Positions 6,760 through 12,779 of a stretch of DNA of 23,308 bases are shown here, in pieces. A program made the position numbers and the translations under genes. The stretch comes from Alphaproteobacteria bacterium UBA3760. Its GTDB lineage: Bacteria; Pseudomonadota; Alphaproteobacteria; Rs-D84. The notes beneath the pieces are model-generated. The model did no database searches and was not told the origin of the DNA. It saw only the letters and a list, made by a program, of their open reading frames with translations. Position 1 is the first letter of the stretch; each line of letters opens with the position of its first letter. Where the stretch lies: assembly GCA_002371155.1 (NCBI GenBank), contig DFGC01000014.1, forward strand, positions 20,456 to 43,763. The letters run 5' to 3'.

Positions 6760-7572
6760 TTATTTTTTCAAGGCATCGATAATTTGGCTGTATGGAATCG
6801 CGCCAGGGAACGCTTGTTCATTGATAATCAAGAACGGTGTTCCATTGATTTCGAATTCCTGGGCCATGCCACGAACATTTGCCAATTCACGTGTGACGAC
6901 CTCGCCCTGCATATCGGCCTCTAACTGTTTAACATCTAAACCGGCCTCTTTTGCAAATTTCAGAACATTTGCTTTGACCTTTTCTGCCAATTTTGATCTG
7001 TCTTTCATATCAGACGATGAATAATATTCGTGTGTCATCAATGTTTCGACCAACGCAGCCGCCTTGGCATTATCTTGGATTTTCGCCGCAATAACCGCGC
7101 GCGCCGGTGCATCAGACAAATCGCCATGAATCGAGAAGTTCTTAATCACGATACGAACATCATCACGTTCTTTTAACACACGCGACAATTCGCCATGGAC
7201 ACGACGGCAATATGGGCATGAAAAATCAGTCCAAACAAAGATTGTATTTTTCGCATCCGCATTACCCAAAATTGGTGCATCCGCCATCATGGATTCCGCG
7301 CCCGATTTCACAGCCTTGCGAATCGCTTTATTTTTTTCCGCGGCCTGTTGTTCTTGGAAATTATTTGCCATGTCTTGCAAAATCATTGGATTTACCGATG
7401 TCAGGTAATATGGCACCACCAAACGCGCCATACATCCAGAAATCAATACAATCGCAACCAATTTAATGCATTTTTGTAAGAAATTTTCGCCCTTGCCCGT
7501 CGAGCCCAGCACATTTGCGCCAAACAAGAATAATGCAATTGCGACAACCAAAACCAAAATTGTCCAAATCAT
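6760..7572 (-). CDS. Membrane-anchored DsbA/Com1-like thiol:disulfide oxidoreductase
   Basis: The protein is 270 aa. Two hydrophobic segments (about residues 3-19 and 36-57) precede a helical linker and a thioredoxin-fold domain from about 100. The redox motif is C119-P-Y-C122 in FSCPYCRRVHGEL, and the cis-proline loop is NGTP with P246. These are the hallmarks of the DsbA/Com1/BdbD group, which forms or reshuffles disulfides outside the cytoplasm. Two membrane passes instead of one cleaved signal are less usual. A strong CAAAGGAG site lies before the ATG. Likely clients, by inference, are the three cysteine-rich exported proteins at 15498-23196. The in vivo direction (oxidase or isomerase) cannot be told from sequence. 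Confidence 0.88.
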   Translation of the reverse strand: MIWTILVLVVAIALFLFGANVLGSTGKGENFLQKCIKLVAIVLISGCMARLVVPYYLTSVNPMILQDMANNFQEQQAAEKNKAIRKAVKSGAESMMADAPILGNADAKNTIFVWTDFSCPYCRRVHGELSRVLKERDDVRIVIKNFSIHGDLSDAPARAVIAAKIQDNAKAAALVETLMTHEYYSSSDMKDRSKLAEKVKANVLKFAKEAGLDVKQLEADMQGEVVTRELANVRGMAQEFEINGTPFLIINEQAFPGAIPYSQIIDALKK

Positions 7573-7637
7573 ATTTTTCTCCTTTGCTGTTGAACGATAT
7601 AACCATAAACGAATTTATAAAAAACGCAAGCAAAAGA

Positions 7638-8276
7638 TTATTTATTTTGCAAAAAAATTCTGTAATTTGGCACCGACACATCCAACCCGCGACACGCATT
7701 TTCCAAAAACCGCAATGTTATACCCAAATTTACAGGCAATCTGAATAATTTGTCCACATACGGTGCACCACAATTTTTACACACCGCGCGACCAGTTTTT
7801 GGGGACAAAAACACCAAATCATCTGTCCGTCCACAATTTGCACAATGCGATAAATCCAGCGCATACCCCAATTCGCGCAACAACACCAATTCCCATTGCA
7901 AATAAGATTCCGCCGACAAACCCGTCAACGCGTCAATCGTCGCCGCATATAAATTTTGATACGCCTCGCGCTCGGGCAACAATGCCACCAACAACGCGAA
8001 CATAGAATTCATATATGCCAAATTTTTATTATCCATCATCGCCGCAACAGACAAATTTTTCTGGGCCTCGAAATGGAATACCCCCAACTGCGATTCCAAT
8101 CGCGCGCCCCACGCAACCGCGCCCATTTGTCCAACCATGGGTTTGTTTTTGGCAACCACCGCACCGCGCAGCATTCCCGACAACATACCGAAATTTTGGG
8201 TAAAAATATGTGCAACCACATCCCTTTCGCCAAAGGGCCGCATTGCCACAATAATCCCATTTGATTCCAATTTCAT
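7638..8276 (-). CDS. recO: DNA repair protein RecO
   Basis: RecO works with RecR (and RecF) to load RecA on SSB-coated DNA during gap repair. With the ATG at 8276 the protein is 212 aa: an N-terminal OB fold (NGIIVAMRPFGERDVVAHIFT), a helical middle, and a zinc-type CANC...CKNC pair near residues 145-170. The length is slightly below the usual 230-250. An in-frame TTG at 8291 could add five residues, but ATG is preferred because a possible -10 (CATAAT on the minus strand, 8283-8288) lies immediately upstream and no Shine-Dalgarno sequence is seen. The gene is 65 bp ahead of the DsbA-like gene on the same strand. Confidence 0.9.
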   Translation of the reverse strand: MKLESNGIIVAMRPFGERDVVAHIFTQNFGMLSGMLRGAVVAKNKPMVGQMGAVAWGARLESQLGVFHFEAQKNLSVAAMMDNKNLAYMNSMFALLVALLPEREAYQNLYAATIDALTGLSAESYLQWELVLLRELGYALDLSHCANCGRTDDLVFLSPKTGRAVCKNCGAPYVDKLFRLPVNLGITLRFLENACRGLDVSVPNYRIFLQNK

Positions 8277-8323
8277 ACGGGCATTATGCAATAAATAAAG
8301 ATAAAAATGAACAACATATTTTC

Positions 8324-8470
8324 AACCCCGCCCTTGCGGCGGGGTCGACGAAACGATGCAACGCACTCGTTGAGTCGGGGGCGGGTCAAAAATATAAAAC
8401 ATAATACACCCGCCCCCGCATCGCACCGCGCATTACTTGTGCTCTGCGACCCCGCCACAAGGGCGGGGTT
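8324..8470. repeat. 147-bp paired inverted repeat with hairpin-forming arms
   Basis: Two 63-bp arms (8324-8386 and 8408-8470) face each other across a 21-bp AT-rich spacer. The outer 24 bp of each arm match in inverted orientation with one mismatch, and the inner 10 bp (GGGGGCGGGT/ACCCGCCCCC) match exactly. The middle 29 bp of the arms are unrelated in sequence yet exactly equal in length. Each outer block is itself a hairpin (CCCCGCC/GGCGGGG), and each middle can also fold (AACGA/TCGTT; GCAC/GTGC). GC is far above that of the flanks. It lies between recO and the upstream gene's terminator and resembles a paired REP (REPIN-like) element. Confidence 0.75.
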
Positions 8471-8487
8471 CATTAATTGAACACAAC

Positions 8488-8517
8488 AAAAAATCCCGAT
8501 ATTTTATCGGGATTTTT
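8488..8517 (-). terminator. Rho-independent terminator of the gene at 8525
   Basis: ATCCCGATA and TATCGGGAT pair around a 3-nt T loop, with T and A runs on both sides. It lies eight bases past the minus-strand stop at 8525. Confidence 0.85.
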
Positions 8518-8524
8518 CTAACGT

Positions 8525-9079
8525 TTATTTTGTGCGTGTCGAAACTTTTTCAACCAAAATTCTATATCCATTTAATTCAATCGGGGATTTTGGCAATTTA
8601 GAAAAGTCAACCTGCTCTAACTTTTTTAATTCCTGATTTTGTGGCTGTGTCACAGGTTTAACATTTTGTTTACCATCCGCCGCCGACAAAACCGCCCGCC
8701 GGAACGCGGCGTTCGCCCGAACGTTGAGCGCACATTCGTACGCACAGTAGTGCGCACAATCCGCCGCCGACCTGTCCGCGTAGACAAAGACCCAATCGCC
8801 AACCGTTCCGTCACTTAATACAACACGCATCCATGCATATCTACCAGGTTCAGATGACGGATTATCAACCTTCCCAAATTTGCCATGTGTTTTCGACGAC
8901 ATTACATGCCATTCCATGATATTCGGATTTTCTTCCTGCATCCATGTAAATTTATTCTCTACTCCATAACATAAATCATATATCTTTTCGCCACGATATG
9001 TTAACGCCTGTCTTCCACCAACAAAAAAAACAACATCACCCAAATCATCACGTTTTACCGCAATGTATTTTGTATTCAT
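8525..9079 (-). CDS. Protein of unknown function with GC-rich Cys/Ala segment
   Basis: I do not recognise this 184-aa protein. The N-terminal half (residues 1-108) is beta-rich and Trp/Tyr-containing (GRYAWMRVVLSDGTVGDWVF). Residues about 109-140 hold three spaced CA pairs (CAHYCAYECALNVRAN) and FRRAVL. The tail is Gln/Lys/Pro-rich. AAAGGATT lies seven bases before the ATG. The segment encoded at about 8675-8771 is much richer in GC, with CGG and GCG codons, than the rest of the gene, and is bounded by identical 13-bp direct repeats encoding SAAD. No signal peptide is evident. The gene has its own promoter and terminator. Confidence 0.75.
   Translation of the reverse strand: MNTKYIAVKRDDLGDVVFFVGGRQALTYRGEKIYDLCYGVENKFTWMQEENPNIMEWHVMSSKTHGKFGKVDNPSSEPGRYAWMRVVLSDGTVGDWVFVYADRSAADCAHYCAYECALNVRANAAFRRAVLSAADGKQNVKPVTQPQNQELKKLEQVDFSKLPKSPIELNGYRILVEKVSTRTK
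8675..8771 (-). repeat. 13-bp direct repeats bounding an 84-bp in-frame GC-rich segment
   Basis: ATCCGCCGCCGAC occurs at 8675-8687 and again at 8759-8771, 84 bp (28 codons) apart. The enclosed DNA is GC-rich in a GC-poor gene. An in-frame insertion or a duplicated module would both fit. Confidence 0.6.
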
Positions 9080-9110
9080 TTTTAATCCTTTTTATATTTA
9101 CACTACGCAA

Positions 9111-9138
9111 AAAATAACACAAAATATCAAAAAGTCAA
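9111..9138 (-). promoter_or_regulatory. Probable promoter of the gene at 8525-9079
   Basis: On the minus strand, TTGACT (9133-9138) and TATTTT (9111-9116) are 16 bp apart. The predicted start near 9104 gives a leader of about 25 nt that includes the AAAGGA ribosome-binding site. Confidence 0.5.
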
Positions 9139-9150
9139 ACATTATCAACA

Positions 9151-9177
9151 AAAAAACACCCGGGTTTCCCCGGGTGT
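9151..9177 (-). terminator. Terminator of the rpsF-rpsR-rplI operon
   Basis: CACCCGGG and CCCGGGTG pair around a 4-nt loop. The minus-strand side continues into a run of T (A-run at 9150-9156). It lies 23 bp past the rplI stop. Confidence 0.9.
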
Positions 9178-9199
9178 GCCTTGATATGCATTACCAGAA

Positions 9200-9808
9200 T
9201 TATTCCGCATCGGCGACTTTTTCCGTCGCAACCTCGGCTGTTTTTTCTTCCGATGTCTTTTCTGCTTTAACCTCTTCCGCTTTTTCTTCCGTTGCTTCTT
9301 CTTCGACTTTCTTGGTGCCAAATGTCAATTTTTTACCGGCAACCAACGCATCGATTTCTTCCTGGGTTTGTGCGACATAGATTTTCACCGGCACAACCAC
9401 ATCGGCATGCAATGCGATTTTTGTATCGAACACACCAATTGTTTTAATTGGCGAACCCAACAAGACCTGGGACGATTCAACGGACACATTTGCCACTTCT
9501 TTTAATGTGCGTGCGATATCGCGTGATGACACCGAACCATACAATTGACCGGTATCGCCCGCCTGGCGAATCATATAGAATTTTGCATTTTTAACGGCAT
9601 CAACATAACCTTCGGCGGTTTTCTTGGCCTTTTCATGACGCGCAACAATTTCAGCCTTTTGCGCATCAAACAATGCGACATTTTCACGCGTCCAACGCAT
9701 CGCCTTTTTATTTGGCAACAAATAGTTGCGTGCAAACCCAGTTTTCACATCGACCGTATCGCCGATATTACCCAATTTTGTAATTTTTTCTGTTAAAATA
9801 ACTTTCAT
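9200..9808 (-). CDS. rplI: 50S ribosomal protein bL9
   Basis: A large-subunit protein that binds near the base of the L1 stalk. The N-terminal domain is clear: MKVILTEKITKLGNIGDTVD, then GFARNYLLPNKKA at about 24-36, followed by the long connecting helix and the C-terminal RNA-binding domain with LYGSVSSRDIA. The core is about 150 aa; residues 160-202 form an extra Glu/Lys/Ala-rich tail (EEEATEEKAEEVKAEKTSEE). Such low-complexity tails on bL9 occur in several Alphaproteobacteria, to my knowledge. AAAGGACAG precedes the ATG. The gene is last in the rpsF-rpsR-rplI cluster, but a 212-bp gap with a long hairpin separates it from rpsR. Confidence 0.97.
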   Translation of the reverse strand: MKVILTEKITKLGNIGDTVDVKTGFARNYLLPNKKAMRWTRENVALFDAQKAEIVARHEKAKKTAEGYVDAVKNAKFYMIRQAGDTGQLYGSVSSRDIARTLKEVANVSVESSQVLLGSPIKTIGVFDTKIALHADVVVPVKIYVAQTQEEIDALVAGKKLTFGTKKVEEEATEEKAEEVKAEKTSEEKTAEVATEKVADAE

Positions 9809-9932
9809 TTTATCTGTCCTTTATTTCAAGTTAGGGAACAAATCCCAAATATTTAATTATTCCACTTTTTCAAATCAATAATAATGGTGCAGATGCGCCG
9901 TTATCATCAATCTTAAAAATTTTATTATACGA

Positions 9933-10003
9933 GGCGATTGGAAGCGGTGGACGTTCCGCAGTGTAGTAGACCTACATAAGGAACGGCACCCGCGACAAGC
10001 GCC
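9933..10003 (-). ncRNA. Long conserved-looking hairpin between rpsR and rplI
   Basis: Positions 9933-9940 (GGCGATTG) pair with 9996-10003 (CAAGCGCC, one mismatch). Inside this, GCGGTGG-type and CGTTCC/GGAACG helices and a TGTAG/CTACA top stem stack into a roughly 71-nt hairpin with a 5-nt loop. On the transcribed (minus) strand it lies in the rpsR-rplI spacer, upstream of rplI. A TATAAT-like box (minus strand, near 9924-9929) follows it, without a good -35. It could be an attenuator, a processing site, or an inserted palindrome. Confidence 0.5.
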
Positions 10004-10020
10004 CGCAGAATAAAATTTCA

Positions 10021-10248
10021 TTACCCCAGGTTGTTGCGAACAAACGGCAATAACCCCAGGTGACGCGCCCGTTTAATCGCACGCGCCAACGCCCGCTGAT
10101 CTTTTTGCGAAACACCACTGATGCGCGATGGCACGATTTTACCACGTTCGGTAATATAGTGGGATAATGTTTTAATATCTTTGTAATCGATAACCTTGCC
10201 CTTTAATGGGTTAGATTTTTTACGATAAATTGCTGCACGAACTGCCAT
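10021..10248 (-). CDS. rpsR: 30S ribosomal protein bS18
   Basis: A small-subunit platform protein that forms a heterodimer with bS6. The 75-aa protein has the usual DYKDIKTLSHYITERGKIVP and SGVSQKDQRALARAIKRARHL segments, ending FVRNNLG. Its ATG overlaps the rpsF stop by one base (TAATG on the minus strand), so translation is probably coupled. The N-terminal alanine after Met is the expected target of RimI, whose gene is at 6009. Confidence 0.98.
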   Translation of the reverse strand: MAVRAAIYRKKSNPLKGKVIDYKDIKTLSHYITERGKIVPSRISGVSQKDQRALARAIKRARHLGLLPFVRNNLG

Positions 10249-10592
10249 TATTCTGCCTCCTCGGTATCTGTATTCTTTTTCATCATGATTGACGGTGTTT
10301 TGGACAATTCGTCAACACGAACATTCAAAAACCGGATAACATCTTCGTCAATGCGGGAACGACGTTCCAATTCCGCAATTTGTGCCCCAGGCAATTCGAT
10401 GTTTAACAAAACATAGTGAGCCTTGCGATTTTTACGAATGACATACGCCAAACTTTTCAATCCCCAAAATTCCGAGGATTTGACACTGCCACCCAACTCT
10501 TTAATAATATCAGTAAATTTTGACGCTTTTTCTTTGACTTGCGCCTCGGTCAGGTCCTGGCGGAAAACCAGTACACTTTCATAATAAGCCAT
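10248..10592 (-). CDS. rpsF: 30S ribosomal protein bS6
   Basis: A small-subunit platform protein, partner of bS18. The 114-aa protein starts MAYYESVLVFRQDLTEAQ and holds the ferredoxin-like fold with LAYVIRKNRKAHYVLLNIE; the short acidic C-terminus (NTDTEEAE) is typical. AAAGGAA lies before the ATG. A hairpin leader with a possible block on this ribosome-binding site suggests autoregulation by the bS6-bS18 complex. Confidence 0.98.
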   Translation of the reverse strand: MAYYESVLVFRQDLTEAQVKEKASKFTDIIKELGGSVKSSEFWGLKSLAYVIRKNRKAHYVLLNIELPGAQIAELERRSRIDEDVIRFLNVRVDELSKTPSIMMKKNTDTEEAE

Positions 10593-10597
10593 TTTAT

Positions 10598-10653
10598 TTC
10601 CTTTGGTCTAATTATTTTAATTCGGTCGATTTACACCATGCAATCGACAGGAA
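10598..10653 (-). promoter_or_regulatory. Probable bS6-bS18 autoregulatory leader of rpsF
   Basis: On the minus-strand RNA, GUCGAUU (10642-10648) and AAUCGAC (10625-10631) form a 7-bp hairpin directly followed by a CCG triplet. UUCCU just before the hairpin (10649-10653) is exactly complementary to AGGAA in the rpsF Shine-Dalgarno sequence (10598-10602), so folding could hide the start site. A hairpin beside a CCG triplet is the known hallmark of the bS6:bS18 mRNA-binding motif. Assignment by eye only. Confidence 0.5.
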
Positions 10654-10660
10654 CACCCCA

Positions 10661-10688
10661 ATTATGAACTTTTTTTTCCAAAAATCAA
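10661..10688 (-). promoter_or_regulatory. Probable promoter of rpsF operon
   Basis: On the minus strand, TTGATT (10683-10688) and CATAAT (10661-10666) are 16 bp apart. The start near 10654 would place the whole regulatory hairpin within a leader of about 62 nt. Confidence 0.5.
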
Positions 10689-10741
10689 GAAAAAACGACG
10701 ATTTATAAAACCATTTGGCAACAATTGCACGCGCCAACCAT

Positions 10742-10767
10742 AAAAAAAATCCCCGCGTTTGCGGGGA
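10742..10767 (-). terminator. Terminator after the DUF805 pair
   Basis: TCCCCGC and GCGGGGA pair around GTTT. On the minus strand the stem is followed by eight T. It lies immediately past the stop at 10772. Confidence 0.9.
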
Positions 10768-10771
10768 CAAT

Positions 10772-11272
10772 TTAATCTCTATACCGATTATTTTGCCATT
10801 TTGATGGGAACAAGAACAACACATATAAAAACAACGAATATCCCCATGCAACCCAATCAATCCATGTAATTCCACGTGTCCACGGCAAAATCAGGCGCAA
10901 TATCATCAAAATTGCACAAATCCACAATAACTTTGCCGAAAATCCCGCATCATGCAACCGGCGCGACATCAACGAATACCACGGCATTGCCATCACAACA
11001 AATGTTATCGCCAAAATCCACAGCAATCCCTGGGACATCAACGAAATATTGACCGTATATTTCATAACCGAACAAAACAATGACACGGAAAAAATCACCA
11101 AAGCCAACGCACCGACATATAAAGTCCAGAAAACAAACATCCACCAATATTCTGCGCGTGTTGCCGTCCCACTGAATCGAAAATATTTCTTAAAGAAATT
11201 TGCAACCGCACAGCCAAACGGCACAATTTTTTGCGCACTCGACAAATTTTCAGATTTTCTTACCCGTACCAT
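10772..11272 (-). CDS. DUF805 inner-membrane protein
   Basis: A 166-aa member of the DUF805 (YhaH-type) family, function unknown. The family hallmarks are the aromatic FRFSGTATRAEYWWMFVFWTLY (split around residues 32-52) and SRRLHDAGFSAKLLW near 103-117. Four membrane helices are predicted, and the protein ends in FPSKWQNNRYRD. It lies 17 bp after the paralogue at 11290, and AAGGAAGG precedes its ATG, so the pair is one operon. It differs from the paralogue mainly in the N-terminus and helices 2-3. Confidence 0.88.
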   Translation of the reverse strand: MVRVRKSENLSSAQKIVPFGCAVANFFKKYFRFSGTATRAEYWWMFVFWTLYVGALALVIFSVSLFCSVMKYTVNISLMSQGLLWILAITFVVMAMPWYSLMSRRLHDAGFSAKLLWICAILMILRLILPWTRGITWIDWVAWGYSLFLYVLFLFPSKWQNNRYRD

Positions 11273-11289
11273 AATATCCTTCCTTTTGT

Positions 11290-11826
11290 TTAATCCCGAA
11301 ACATATTACCTTGTTTTTTTGACGGAAACAAGAACAAAATCAACAAAATGATTCCCCATGTAAAACTAAGGCAATCTATAATAATACTGCCCCTTGCAAA
11401 TTCTGGGACGACCAACGAATATATAAAGAACACAAAACTAATCCACAACAATTTCGCCGAAAATCCCGCATCATGCAACCGACGCGACATCAATGTCCAT
11501 GTTGGAACAACAACCACAACACAGAACAAAATCCAACACAATGCAATAAACCCAGCCAACAATACATTTGATGGCTGAATCATCAAAATCGCCAACAACG
11601 ATGCCCACGATACAATAACCAAAAACAAAACAATCCACCAATATTCTGCGCGCGTTGCCACACCATTAAATTGAAAATATTTTCTAAAAAAATTAGAAAT
11701 CGCACGCCCAAACGACACCATTTTTGTATCATTGGATTTTTCCGAAACTTTGCTGACCGACCGCGCCGCCGCACGACGCGCAACCGTTTTCTTGGAATTT
11801 TTCGCTGTTTGTTTTTTTACTGGCAT
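11290..11826 (-). CDS. DUF805 inner-membrane protein with basic N-terminal tail
   Basis: A second DUF805 protein, 178 aa from the ATG at 11826. That start is chosen because GGGAGA lies seven bases upstream; a longer frame reaching 11883 would run back through the promoter. Residues 1-35 are Lys/Arg/Ala-rich (KKTVARRAAARS) and probably cytoplasmic. The core has FQFNGVATRAEYWW and SRRLHDAGFSAKLLW with four predicted helices, and the C-terminus is FPSKKQGNMFRD. The two neighbours are clearly a tandem duplication. No function is known for the family. Confidence 0.88.
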   Translation of the reverse strand: MPVKKQTAKNSKKTVARRAAARSVSKVSEKSNDTKMVSFGRAISNFFRKYFQFNGVATRAEYWWIVLFLVIVSWASLLAILMIQPSNVLLAGFIALCWILFCVVVVVPTWTLMSRRLHDAGFSAKLLWISFVFFIYSLVVPEFARGSIIIDCLSFTWGIILLILFLFPSKKQGNMFRD

Positions 11827-11854
11827 GTTATTCTCCCAAATTCTACACGATAAC

Positions 11855-11883
11855 ATTTTACTATTTTTTTCATCATAAAACAA
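11855..11883 (-). promoter_or_regulatory. Probable promoter of the DUF805 operon
   Basis: On the minus strand, TTGTTT (11878-11883) and TAAAAT (11855-11860) are 17 bp apart, giving a leader of about 22 nt before the ATG at 11826. Confidence 0.5.
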
Positions 11884-11910
11884 GTTTTTTTATTATTGTT
11901 CGCAAAAGTG

Positions 11911-11940
11911 TTGACTTGTATTTATAAAATTTACTAATAT
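11911..11940 (+). promoter_or_regulatory. Probable promoter of the MotA/OmpA-like operon
   Basis: TTGACT (11911-11916) and TAATAT (11935-11940) are 18 bp apart. The start near 11947 leaves a 25-nt leader containing GAGGGA before the ATG at 11972. Confidence 0.6.
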
Positions 11941-11971
11941 CAAAATAAAGAGTACCCGAGGGAAAAAATCT

Positions 11972-12745
11972 ATGACCGATAAATTTCATAAAATTCTAAA
12001 CTTTATGGCATTGTTCGTCGTATTATTGGCGGTGTTGTTTGGTTTTTTTCATAATGAATTTTTTGCATTGGCATCAACAAATTATGTGATAAATGGAATC
12101 ATTATCGGAACGGCATTATTTGGAATCGGATTGTGTTTTCACGAAATGTTTCGCTTATTGCCTGAATATAATTGGCTGTCAAAATATACACATGGACAAA
12201 GAAATCTGAAATTGCCACCATACATATTGCGTCCGATTGCGTCCATTTTACAACGTCGCCCATGTCGCATTTATGCCGATGCATTATCTGGGTTATTGGA
12301 CATGGTTGCGAATCGTTTTAATGACGCGCGCGAATCGATTCACTATATAACTGGGACTTTGATATTCCTGGGACTGTTGGGAACATTTTGGGGTCTGGTC
12401 ATAACATTGGGTGCATTTGGTGAATTGATTGGCAACATAAATTTTGACGATGTAAATATCTTGAATTCTATGCAGGACGGCATGTCCCAACCGCTGGCGG
12501 GCATGGCAACCGCATTTACATCATCATTGTTGGGACTGGGGGCCAGTTTGATTATGGGATTCTTGGAACACATGGTTGGCCGCGCCCACAACACAATATT
12601 CACTGAATTGGGGGATTACATGTCGGCACATACACACACAATCGACCCCAATACGGATATGATAAAACGAATTGACGAAACCATACAACGAACAAACACC
12701 GCGATTGAGAATATAGAATTCAACACATCGCAAAAAAATGTATAA
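11972..12745 (+). CDS. MotA/TolQ/ExbB-like proton-channel protein
   Basis: A 257-aa inner-membrane protein with four predicted helices, about 10-25, 38-56, 127-150 and 176-200. The family signature lies in helices 3 and 4: FLGLLGTFWGLVITLGAF (132-149) and MSQPLAGMATAFTSSLLGL (171-189), where the Gly/Thr/Pro-rich pattern lines the ion path. The long cytoplasmic loop and short tail suit a 5:2 ion-driven motor stator. It pairs with the OmpA-like gene 34 bp downstream. Flagellar genes are absent, so it is probably a non-flagellar envelope motor. Zorya ZorA was considered, but that protein has a long C-terminal tail, which is missing here. Confidence 0.85.
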   Translation: MTDKFHKILNFMALFVVLLAVLFGFFHNEFFALASTNYVINGIIIGTALFGIGLCFHEMFRLLPEYNWLSKYTHGQRNLKLPPYILRPIASILQRRPCRIYADALSGLLDMVANRFNDARESIHYITGTLIFLGLLGTFWGLVITLGAFGELIGNINFDDVNILNSMQDGMSQPLAGMATAFTSSLLGLGASLIMGFLEHMVGRAHNTIFTELGDYMSAHTHTIDPNTDMIKRIDETIQRTNTAIENIEFNTSQKNV

Positions 12746-12779
12746 CATAAATCAATAAAATACGAGAGAGAGGCGATTC

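Noticed and set aside
9933..10003. tRNA gene
   Set aside because: The sequence folds as one long hairpin, not a cloverleaf, with no CCA end or T-arm.
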